DNA of 50,904 nucleotides, taken from Clostridium sp. D53t1_180928_C8 (GTDB lineage Bacteria > Bacillota > Clostridia > Clostridiales > Clostridiaceae). The stretch spans positions 1-50,904 of the forward strand of contig NZ_JADPEL010000024.1 of assembly GCF_015667795.1 (NCBI RefSeq), in the 5' to 3' direction. The first letter of the stretch is position 1. Each line of letters opens with the position of its first letter. Positions 8,572-15,509 of the stretch are shown piece after piece. The translations under genes were made by a program, and so were the position numbers. The notes under the pieces are model-generated. The model was not told where the DNA came from and made no database searches. It was given only the letters and a program-made list of their open reading frames with translations.

Positions 8572-9341
8572 TGATAAAAGCAAAGGATTTATGTTTCTCT
8601 TATGATAAAGAAAAAAAAATTATTAACAACTTAAATGTTGAAATAGAAAAAGGAAAAATAACAACTATATTAGGTCCTAATGGTAGCGGAAAATCAACTT
8701 TATTAAGTATATTTGCAGGATTAAATAAACCATCCTCTGGGGAAGTAACCATTAAAGGTAAATCTATAAAGCTATTAAAACAAAAGGAGTTAGCAAAAGA
8801 AATCGCCACAGTTCATCAACAAAATACAGTTCCAAGTGATATTACTGTAAAAGAATTGGTATCTTGTGGAAGAATTCCTCATAAAAAGTATTTCCAAGGA
8901 AATAATGAAAATGATGCTCATATAATAGAATGGGCAATAAAAAGAACTGGACTTGAAAATTTAAGCCATAAAGCTGTTATGGGAATGTCGGGTGGAGAAA
9001 GGCAAAGAGCTTTTATTGCCATGGCACTAGCTCAAAAAAGTGAAATTTTATTTTTAGATGAGCCAACTACATATTTAGATATTTATCATCAAGTTGAGAT
9101 ATTAGAGCTTGTTAAAGAGCTGAATAAAGAAAGTAATTTAACTGTTGTTATGGTATTACATGATATTAATCAGGCTATAAAATATAGTGATAATGTAATA
9201 GTAATGAAATCAGGACAAGCTATAGCTAATGGTAGATCAGAGGAAGTTATAAATATGAATCTACTTAATGATGTATATAAAATTGGTGGATTTATCAGTC
9301 AAATAGAAAAAGAAACTATTTTTGTTCCATTGAAATTATAA
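8571..9341 (+). CDS. Heme/iron ABC transporter ATP-binding protein
   Basis: A 256-aa ABC ATPase. Walker A is GPNGSGKST (residues 35-43), followed by the Q-loop (TVHQQN), the signature MSGGERQRAFIA, Walker B ILFLDEP and the H-loop VLHDINQ. It pairs with the permease to power heme import from the cytosolic side. Start and permease stop share one base (ATGA-like overlap at 8571). The family is FecE/BtuD-like. Confidence 0.92.
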   Translation: MIKAKDLCFSYDKEKKIINNLNVEIEKGKITTILGPNGSGKSTLLSIFAGLNKPSSGEVTIKGKSIKLLKQKELAKEIATVHQQNTVPSDITVKELVSCGRIPHKKYFQGNNENDAHIIEWAIKRTGLENLSHKAVMGMSGGERQRAFIAMALAQKSEILFLDEPTTYLDIYHQVEILELVKELNKESNLTVVMVLHDINQAIKYSDNVIVMKSGQAIANGRSEEVINMNLLNDVYKIGGFISQIEKETIFVPLKL

Positions 9342-9364
9342 GATTAATAAAGGGTGATATTGAT

Positions 9365-10090
9365 ATGAAGAATAGTAAAAATAAGATATTAGCTACTGCT
9401 GTTTGTGGGGTTATAGTAAGTTCTATTGGAGCAAGTTTTATAATTGGTAATAAAAAAGGGGCAAAGGCAGAATTACCACAAGATATTGAAAAGATTGAAA
9501 TAGATAATGATGAGGTTGTTTCTGAAGAAATAGAGATAGCTGAGGAAAATATTAAAGATGAAGTAGAGAGTTATACAAATGATAATAAAGAAATTATAGA
9601 TAATAATCAGGAAGTATTATCAAATAGTAACAATGTTGAAAATAATAATGATAGTAACACAATTAGTTCAAGCAATGAAGTTCATACTCAAAACACACAA
9701 AATACTACTGTAAATAATACAAGTAATAGTACATCTAACAATATTATAGTTGAAGAAGGAAAAGGTGAAATAAGTAATAGTGGAAATTCTAATTCAACTA
9801 CCAATGATGTTGTAGAAAGTACATCTAAATATAAGGATGGTACTTATTCAGGATCAGCATCGGGCTTTGCAGGTACGTTACAAGTCAATGTACAAATATC
9901 GAATGATGTAATAACAAGTATCATTGTTACTAGTCATAATGATACTCCAGGTTTTGCTGATATGGCAATAGAACAGATACCTAGTAAAATACTAGAAATT
10001 CAAAGTACTAGTGTTGATGTAGTGTCAGGGGCAACATATACTAGTAAGGGAATTATTAATGCAGTAAGTGATGCGTTAAGTAAGGCTTAG
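9365..10090 (+). CDS. Surface FMN-binding protein, predicted ApbE flavinylation substrate
   Basis: A 241-aa protein: N-terminal signal/anchor helix (about 6-27), a long acidic, Asn/Ser-rich low-complexity spacer (30-155), then an FMN-binding domain (about 157-241). The domain ends in DVVSGATYTS (Asp218 to Ser227). In this family the Thr of the DxxSGAT motif (here Thr224) carries FMN by a phosphoester bond made by ApbE. It would act outside the membrane as a one- or two-electron carrier. It is the last gene of the heme operon, 23 bases after the ATPase, and its ApbE is encoded 1.9 kb downstream. Its N-terminus (MKNSKNKILATAVCGVI) is nearly the same as that of the FMN protein at 11336, which marks them as paralogues. 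Confidence 0.85.
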   Translation: MKNSKNKILATAVCGVIVSSIGASFIIGNKKGAKAELPQDIEKIEIDNDEVVSEEIEIAEENIKDEVESYTNDNKEIIDNNQEVLSNSNNVENNNDSNTISSSNEVHTQNTQNTTVNNTSNSTSNNIIVEEGKGEISNSGNSNSTTNDVVESTSKYKDGTYSGSASGFAGTLQVNVQISNDVITSIIVTSHNDTPGFADMAIEQIPSKILEIQSTSVDVVSGATYTSKGIINAVSDALSKA

Positions 10091-10158
10091 TTTTTTTGTA
10101 TAAAATGTAATAAAAGAATATTAGTTAATAAAATTTATAAATTGTGAAGTAATTTATA

Positions 10159-10246
10159 GTTAAGGGCCTTACAGCCAGTTAAGGAGTTTAATTTAGCTTA
10201 TTATAATTAAACTCCTTAATTGGCTATTAGGTCCTTAACTTTTGTT
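10159..10246 (+). terminator. Very long hairpin terminator ending the heme operon
   Basis: About 35 bp of stem with two mismatches and two wobble pairs: 10159-10193 pairs with 10205-10239 over an 11-base loop, and TTTTGTTTT follows. The inner half (TTAAGGAGTTTAATT and complement) is perfect. It separates the heme operon from the Fe-S/FMN/ApbE unit. The rest of the 309-base gene-free stretch 10091-10399 holds the promoter side of that unit. Confidence 0.85.
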
Positions 10247-10296
10247 TTACTTTGAAATATTATTTAATAATCAATTTTGATAATGGTATTTATTAT

Positions 10297-10327
10297 ATGC
10301 CACAAATATGCCACAGTTATGCCATGA
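10297..10327 (+). promoter_or_regulatory. Three ATGCCA iterons with 11-bp period, candidate operator
   Basis: ATGCCACA starts at 10297 and 10308, and ATGCCATG starts at 10319. The spacing is exactly 11 bp, about one helical turn, so all copies face the same side of the helix. They lie 73-103 bases upstream of the TTG start of the Fe-S protein gene, in otherwise AT-only DNA. The binding protein is unknown; the two-component regulator encoded at 13091 is one candidate, by position only. A poor Fur-like stretch (TGATAATGG) lies just before them. Confidence 0.45.
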
Positions 10328-10399
10328 TTTTACGGAGATTTTATTTCTACAAAACTATAAAATTTAAATATAGAATAAATTATTAGGAGGGGAATAAGC

Positions 10400-11320
10400 T
10401 TGAGGAAATCTAAAATAAAACATATAAGATTAACAGTACAAATAATAATGTTAATTACTGTTACGATAGCTGCTTTAAATCATTATTTAAGCACAATAGG
10501 AATAGAAATACCATGGATATCGGAAGCATTATTTCATTATATTTGTCCAGTATGTGGAGTAACTAGTATTTATCAGTTCTTTGCATCATCCACTCTTTTA
10601 GTAGTAAAGCTTAAGAGTGCTCTTGGAATAATAATAGGATTAGCAATAATGTCAGCAGTACTTTTTGGACCAATTATTTGTGGATTTATTTGTCCATTTG
10701 GAGCAATACAAGATTTATTATCAAGATTAGGGAAAAAGATATTTAAAAGAAAATATAATACATTTATTCCAAAGAAAATAGACAGTAAGCTTAAATATTT
10801 AAGATATGTTGTATTAGTATTAACAGTGATTTTAACCGCAACTTCATCAGTTGCATTATTAGAAGCAATCAATCCTTATCATGCATATTTATCAATATTT
10901 AATAGAAAGTTTACTGTCTTGGGTATTATAGGATTTGCTATATTAGTATTAATAATAGGTTTATCATTTTTTGTGCAAAGACCGTGGTGTAGATATGTAT
11001 GTCCATATGGAGCATTTTTAGGATTATTTAATAAGATAAAGGTTTTTAGAGTGTTTAGAAATAAAGGAACATGTATAAGTTGTAAAAATTGTACTAGGGA
11101 ATGCCCAATGGGAATTGAGGTACATAAAAAAGAAGAATTAAGAAATTTAAGTTGTATTTCATGTATGGAATGTGTAGGAGATAAAGTATGTCCAAAGGAT
11201 AATACAATTTCATTTACTTCAAAGGATAATGAAGAAGAGAATACAGATAATTTATTAAGTAGTTCTGTAGAAGATAATAATATAAAAGGTGATAAGTTCT
11301 ATCTTACTGATAAAAAATAG
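10400..11320 (+). CDS. Membrane 4Fe-4S protein (NapH/YccM/NosR-like electron-transfer protein)
   Basis: A 306-aa protein with about five transmembrane helices. It has two CxxxCP motifs typical of NapH/NosR-type membrane Fe-S proteins (CGFICPFGA and CRYVCPYGA) and a C-terminal pair of ferredoxin-like clusters (CISCKNCTRECP, CISCMECVGDKVCP). An extra CPVC lies after the first helix. Such proteins move electrons from cytosolic donors across the membrane to extracytosolic acceptors, often flavinylated FMN domains. The next two genes are such an acceptor and its flavin transferase. Translation begins at TTG, with AGGAGGGG seven bases upstream; no ATG fits. The tail after residue 285 is acidic and low in complexity. 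Confidence 0.85.
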   Translation: MRKSKIKHIRLTVQIIMLITVTIAALNHYLSTIGIEIPWISEALFHYICPVCGVTSIYQFFASSTLLVVKLKSALGIIIGLAIMSAVLFGPIICGFICPFGAIQDLLSRLGKKIFKRKYNTFIPKKIDSKLKYLRYVVLVLTVILTATSSVALLEAINPYHAYLSIFNRKFTVLGIIGFAILVLIIGLSFFVQRPWCRYVCPYGAFLGLFNKIKVFRVFRNKGTCISCKNCTRECPMGIEVHKKEELRNLSCISCMECVGDKVCPKDNTISFTSKDNEEENTDNLLSSSVEDNNIKGDKFYLTDKK

Positions 11321-11335
11321 AGGGAGTGGGTTAAA

Positions 11336-11893
11336 ATGAAAAATAGTAGAAATAAAATTGTGGCAGCAGCTGTTTGTGGAGTTATTACAGGCGCTGTAGG
11401 AACTAGTGTAATTGGCAATTTTCAAGCAAATAATCAAATTAATTCTCAAGTAGCTAATAGTAACAATATTGACTCATTTTCTAATGGAAGTAATGGCTCA
11501 AGTGAAAGTTTTACACAAAATTATGGAGGTAGACAGGGAAGAGGTGATGGTGGTAAGGGCAATCATCATAAAGGAGAAGTTTCTTTAGATAGTACAGAAG
11601 GTGTTAATGTTACAAGTGGACAATATGACGATGGAACTTACGCTGGAACTTCATCTGGATACTCTTCAGGATTAAAGGTAGAAGTAACCATATCAAATGG
11701 ACAAATTTCAGATGTCCAAGTAGTTAGTCATAATGAAACACCAGGATTTTGTGAGAGAGCCATTGAAACTGTACCATCAGAAATAGTATCATTGCAAAGT
11801 ATAAATGTAGATACGGTATCGGGTGCAACATATACAAGTGTAGGAATAATAAATGCTGTAAATAATGCTTTAAGTAATGCGCAAAATTCTTAA
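11336..11893 (+). CDS. Second surface FMN-binding protein, predicted ApbE substrate
   Basis: A 185-aa paralogue of the FMN-binding protein at 9365. It has the same N-terminal anchor helix, a shorter Asn/Ser/Gly-rich spacer with a His/Gly/Arg patch (RQGRGDGGKGNHHKG), and an FMN-binding domain ending in DTVSGATYTS, predicting FMN on Thr165. It sits 15 bases after the Fe-S protein gene, so the pair probably forms a membrane-to-surface electron path: Fe-S clusters pass electrons to FMN. Natural acceptor unknown; heme or ferric iron is suggested by the adjacent heme importer but not proven. Confidence 0.85.
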   Translation: MKNSRNKIVAAAVCGVITGAVGTSVIGNFQANNQINSQVANSNNIDSFSNGSNGSSESFTQNYGGRQGRGDGGKGNHHKGEVSLDSTEGVNVTSGQYDDGTYAGTSSGYSSGLKVEVTISNGQISDVQVVSHNETPGFCERAIETVPSEIVSLQSINVDTVSGATYTSVGIINAVNNALSNAQNS

Positions 11894-11966
11894 TAAAAAT
11901 AATGTTACTAAGGTTAGAGAATGAAATAAATACTTTGAGATAAGTTTATATAGGAGTGATAATTAT

Positions 11967-12944
11967 ATGAAAGATTTTTTTGAAAAAGAAGACTTTATAT
12001 TTAATACCAAAGTTAATCAAAAGATAATCTATAGTGAAAATGGAGAAAATAAGTTATCTGAAGTAGAGAAAATAGCAGATAAAGCAACTTTAATAATGAA
12101 TGAATTTGAAGAAAAATTAAGTTTTTTTAAAGAAAACAGTGAGATAAATATATTAAATAAAAGTGCAGCTAAAGGGTTTACAAGAGTTTCAGCTGATACT
12201 TTTAAGATATTAAAAAAATCAGTTTATTATTCTAAATTAACTAATGGTATTTTTGATATAACTATAGCTCCTTTAGTTAAAGAATGGGCAATTAATAGTG
12301 ATAATCCTAACATTTTAAGCAATAAGAGGGTTAAAGAATTACTTAGTTTGGTTGATTATGAGGATATTGTATTAAATGAAGTTAATTCATCAGTTATGTT
12401 ATTAAGACAAAATCAAAAAATAGATTTAGGAGGTATCGCAAAAGGATATATTGCAGATAAAATAATAGAATTTTATAAAAATAATAATATAGAATCAGCT
12501 ATAATAAATATAGGTGGAAATATAAAGGTTTTAGGAAGAAAAAATAAAGAAGAATTATGGAATGTTGGAATATTTGAGCCTAAAAAACATAGTGAAAATA
12601 TTATTTGTTCTGTTGAGGTTGAAAATAAATCAATAGTTACATCAGGTGGATATGAGAGGGCATTTGTATATAATAATGAATTATATTGTCATATATTAAA
12701 TGCTAAAACTGGTTATCCTGTTAAATCTGATTTAAAATCAATAACTATAGTAAGTACTTCATCTATTGAAGGTGATGCACTTTCCACACCATTATTTATT
12801 ATGGGAAAAGATAAAGCTTATGAATTTATGAAAAAAAATAATATTAGTGGAATAATGGTTACAGATAAGAATGAAATAATACTTACTAAAGATTTATTGG
12901 AAGGATTTAAATTATTTGAAAATTATAAGGTATTAGCTTTTTAA
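11967..12944 (+). CDS. apbE: FAD:protein FMN transferase
   Basis: A 325-aa ApbE-family enzyme that transfers FMN from FAD onto the Thr of DxxSGAT motifs. Recognisable blocks are LTNGIFDITIAPLVKEW, IDLGGIAKGYIADKI, IINIGGNIKVLGRK, SIVTSGGYERAF, HILNAKTGYPV and the Mg-binding region STSSIEGDALSTPLFIMG. Two candidate substrates are encoded at 9365 and 11336. Unlike many Gram-positive ApbE proteins, it starts MKDFFEKEDFIF and has no signal peptide or lipobox. In-frame stops just upstream and a GGAG site before the ATG rule out a longer N-terminus. It therefore appears cytosolic, although its substrates are exported. Followed by a terminator. Confidence 0.9.
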   Translation: MKDFFEKEDFIFNTKVNQKIIYSENGENKLSEVEKIADKATLIMNEFEEKLSFFKENSEINILNKSAAKGFTRVSADTFKILKKSVYYSKLTNGIFDITIAPLVKEWAINSDNPNILSNKRVKELLSLVDYEDIVLNEVNSSVMLLRQNQKIDLGGIAKGYIADKIIEFYKNNNIESAIINIGGNIKVLGRKNKEELWNVGIFEPKKHSENIICSVEVENKSIVTSGGYERAFVYNNELYCHILNAKTGYPVKSDLKSITIVSTSSIEGDALSTPLFIMGKDKAYEFMKKNNISGIMVTDKNEIILTKDLLEGFKLFENYKVLAF

Positions 12945-12964
12945 AAATAGTAAAAAATTAAAAT

Positions 12965-13006
12965 AAGGGCTCTTATATCAAAGTCTGATATAAGAGTCTT
13001 TGCTTT
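12965..13006 (+). terminator. Intrinsic terminator after apbE
   Basis: Arms 12965-12980 and 12986-13001 (core CTCTTATATCA and complement) pair over AAGTC, with a T-rich 3' side. Confidence 0.85.
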
Positions 13007-13090
13007 ATATTAAATTAATATAGTTAAAAATTTCTAATTAAATTAAAATAGTATTAAGTGAATTTAATATATTTATAGGGAGAAATAAGA

Positions 13091-13789
13091 ATGGAAAAAT
13101 TAATATATATTGCTGATGATGAAGCAAATATAAGAAGATTAGTTAAGACTTTTTTAGAAAGTGAAGGATATATAGTTAAAGATTTTGAAAATGGAGATTT
13201 ATTATTAGATGAATTTAAGAAGAGAAAATGTGACTTAGTAATTTTAGATATTATGATGCCAGGTTCTGATGGATTTGAAGTATGTACAAAATTAAGAGAA
13301 AAAAGTATAGTTCCAATAATTATGTTAACTGCAAGAGATAGTGATATAGATTATATAACTGGTCTATCATTAGGAAGTGATGATTATTTTACTAAACCGT
13401 TTAGTCCAATGGCTCTTGTTATGAGGGTAAAGGCTATATTTAGGAGAATAGATTTTGAGAAAAATCAGAAAAATGAAGATAGTAATAATTCAATTTTAGA
13501 ATTAAAGTTTGGTGATATAATTATTAACACTAAGAGTAAAGTTGTAAAACACAATAATCATGAGATGGATTTAACACCCAATGAGTTTAATTTATTAAGT
13601 TATCTTTTTGAAAATAAGGATAGAGCTGTATCTAGGGAAGAGTTGTTAAACAAAGTATGGGGATATAATAGTGAAGTAGAGACAAGAGCTGCTGATGATA
13701 CAGTGAAGAGATTAAGAAAAAAAATATTAAATACTAAGGTTTCTATAGAGACGGTTTGGGGATTTGGATTCAGGCTTAAGGAGAATTAA
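13091..13789 (+). CDS. OmpR/PhoB-family response regulator
   Basis: 232 aa with a CheY-like receiver (1-120): acidic pair DD (9-10), phospho-acceptor Asp53 in LVILDIMMPG, Thr in IIMLTARD and Lys in YFTKPFSP. A winged-helix domain (about 135-230) follows, with LTPNEFNLLSYLFENKDRAVSREELLNKVWG and the C-terminal ETVWGFGFRLK hairpin. It precedes its histidine kinase by one base. Targets are unknown. By position, the flavin/Fe-S unit upstream or the pectinesterase downstream could be under its control. Confidence 0.92.
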   Translation: MEKLIYIADDEANIRRLVKTFLESEGYIVKDFENGDLLLDEFKKRKCDLVILDIMMPGSDGFEVCTKLREKSIVPIIMLTARDSDIDYITGLSLGSDDYFTKPFSPMALVMRVKAIFRRIDFEKNQKNEDSNNSILELKFGDIIINTKSKVVKHNNHEMDLTPNEFNLLSYLFENKDRAVSREELLNKVWGYNSEVETRAADDTVKRLRKKILNTKVSIETVWGFGFRLKEN

Positions 13790-13790
13790 T

Positions 13791-15236
13791 ATGGCTAAGG
13801 GAAATAAAAGAAAAAAGAGTATAAAGACAAGAATACTTATAAGCATATTAAGCATAGTTGGAATTATTATAATTGGAATAGCCATATTTTTTAATTTATT
13901 AGTTAATAAATATATAAAAACTAGCTCAAATCAAAAGTTAAATGAAGCAAGAGAAATTATTTCAAGTAATGAGGGAACTTTAGGCAATGGAAAGCAGTGG
14001 AATAATCATCCAGAAAAAAATCGATTATTACATGGAAATTTAGGTAACTTTCAAGAAAAAGTTAAAAAGGCAAAATATCAAGCTGGTTCTCAAATAATTA
14101 TAGTTAATTCAAATTATGAAATAACATTTCCTACAGCAGATTTTGATTTTTATGATGAAGACGATAGTTATAATGAAGTCTATGAAGAAATAATAACAGA
14201 GGTAAGGAACCATAACATAAATCTAAACTCAGAAAAAAATAATAAAATAACAACTAATAATGGAACTTATTATATTAGTCATGAAAAAATAAGTAATTTA
14301 GAAAGTGAAGAAGAGTATTACTTAATATTATATATAAATATAAGTGATATTTTAATGTTTGCCAAAGAAATTAATAGTGTATTAATTTTAATAATGGTTA
14401 TTGCAGCTATAATTGCAATAATAACAGCTATCATACTTTCTAATAAAATTGCAAAGCCAATACAAATATTAGGTAAATTTGCTAAAGAAATTGGAGAAGG
14501 TAATTTTAATACATGTAAACATGATTTTGAAGATAGAGAAATTGATGAGCTAGTAAAAGTTATGAATAAGAGTGCTGAAGAATTAGATAATTATGATAAA
14601 GATCAAAAGGTCTTTTTTCAAAATGTATCACATGAATTAAGAACGCCTCTAATGTCTATTAAGGGATATGCAGAAGCTATAAAATATAATGTGCTAGACA
14701 ATAAAAGTGCAAGTGAAGTTATATTAGAGGAAAGTGATAGATTAATTGAATTAATAGAAGAACTTTTATATGTTTCTAAAATTGATAATATAACAAAGGA
14801 TTATATACTAGGTGAGTATGATTTAAGAGAAATATTATCAAATTGTACTGCAAAACAAAAAGTGAGAGCCATTAATCTTGGAATAGAATTTATATATGAC
14901 TTTGACAAAGATCCTGTTTTATTTAAATGTGATGAAAAAAGTATTTATAGAGCTTTTTTAAACATAATTACTAATGGTCTTAGATATGCAAAAAGTAGGA
15001 TAGTTATTGTATGTAAGAAAAAGGAAAATGGAATAGTAATTTCTATAGAGAATGACGGTGAACACATAAAAGAAAAAGATTTACCTTATATTTTTGAAAG
15101 ATTTTATAAAGGAGACAAAGGAAAGCATGGAATAGGATTATCTATAGTTAAATCTATTATAAATAAGCATAATGGAGCGGTATATGTTAAGAATATTGAT
15201 GATGGAGTAAGGTTTAAAATAATATTAAAGATATAG
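13791..15236 (+). CDS. Membrane sensor histidine kinase
   Basis: 481 aa. Transmembrane helices at about 14-38 and 195-217 flank an extracytosolic sensor domain of about 155 residues, rich in Asp/Glu/Asn/Tyr. A HAMP linker (about 218-270), the HisKA block FFQNVSHELRTPL with His281, and an HATPase domain follow (N-box near IITNGLRYAKS, F-box YIFERFYKGDKGKHG, G-box GIGLSIV). I start it at 13791, right after the regulator stop, since AAGGAG precedes that ATG; the frame is open further upstream only inside the regulator gene. Ligand unknown. About 260 untranslated bases follow, with no terminator of its own. Confidence 0.92.
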   Translation: MAKGNKRKKSIKTRILISILSIVGIIIIGIAIFFNLLVNKYIKTSSNQKLNEAREIISSNEGTLGNGKQWNNHPEKNRLLHGNLGNFQEKVKKAKYQAGSQIIIVNSNYEITFPTADFDFYDEDDSYNEVYEEIITEVRNHNINLNSEKNNKITTNNGTYYISHEKISNLESEEEYYLILYINISDILMFAKEINSVLILIMVIAAIIAIITAIILSNKIAKPIQILGKFAKEIGEGNFNTCKHDFEDREIDELVKVMNKSAEELDNYDKDQKVFFQNVSHELRTPLMSIKGYAEAIKYNVLDNKSASEVILEESDRLIELIEELLYVSKIDNITKDYILGEYDLREILSNCTAKQKVRAINLGIEFIYDFDKDPVLFKCDEKSIYRAFLNIITNGLRYAKSRIVIVCKKKENGIVISIENDGEHIKEKDLPYIFERFYKGDKGKHGIGLSIVKSIINKHNGAVYVKNIDDGVRFKIILKI

Positions 15237-15309
15237 AATATATTTGGAAATGTAAAAGTAATCGCAAATATAAAATGGTATTTAACCCAACAACTCACTA
15301 GTGTAAAAG

Positions 15310-15430
15310 TATAGACTTGATAATTGGGGTATAGCACTATTTTTATAGAATATAAAATGAAAGCTATAAAGTATATCCTGTATGTGGGGACTTTGGGATA
15401 TAATGATTTAATAGTGCAACCGACTATAAT
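15310..15430 (+). ncRNA. Probable cyclic-di-GMP-II riboswitch upstream of the pectinesterase gene
   Basis: The 3' part AATAGTGCAACCGACTATA (15411-15429) closely follows the conserved 3' end of class II c-di-GMP aptamers (AGUGCAACCGACC in the C. acetobutylicum example). Its stem partner GCACTATT (15334-15341) pairs perfectly with AATAGTGC (15411-15418). Two inner helices, TTTATAG/CTATAAA (15342-15348, 15365-15371) and TATATCC/GGATATA (15373-15379, 15397-15403), make an enlarged peripheral arm. An outer stem TATAG/CTATA (15310-15314, 15425-15429) would close the aptamer. That 3' strand is also the 5' strand of the following terminator, so ligand binding should favour read-through. The 5' conserved region is only partly recognisable, hence moderate confidence. 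In C. difficile this class controls wall-anchored adhesins. Confidence 0.55.
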
Positions 15431-15460
15431 ACTTTATTAAAGGATTATAGTCGGTTTTAT
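15419..15460 (+). terminator. Intrinsic terminator of the putative riboswitch expression platform
   Basis: AACCGACTATAAT (15419-15431) pairs with ATTATAGTCGGTT (15445-15457), followed by TTATAATTTTAT. It lies 50 bases before the pectinesterase start and shares CTATA with the aptamer closing stem, so the two structures exclude each other. Confidence 0.8.
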
Positions 15461-15509
15461 AATTTTATATTTGTTAAAATAAAAACAATAGGAAAAGGTG
15501 AAATTACAA

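Noticed and set aside
10270-10300. Second Fur box before the Fe-S protein gene (TGATAATGGTATTTATTA)
   Set aside because: Only one half matches the 7-1-7 consensus; the other half differs at most positions.
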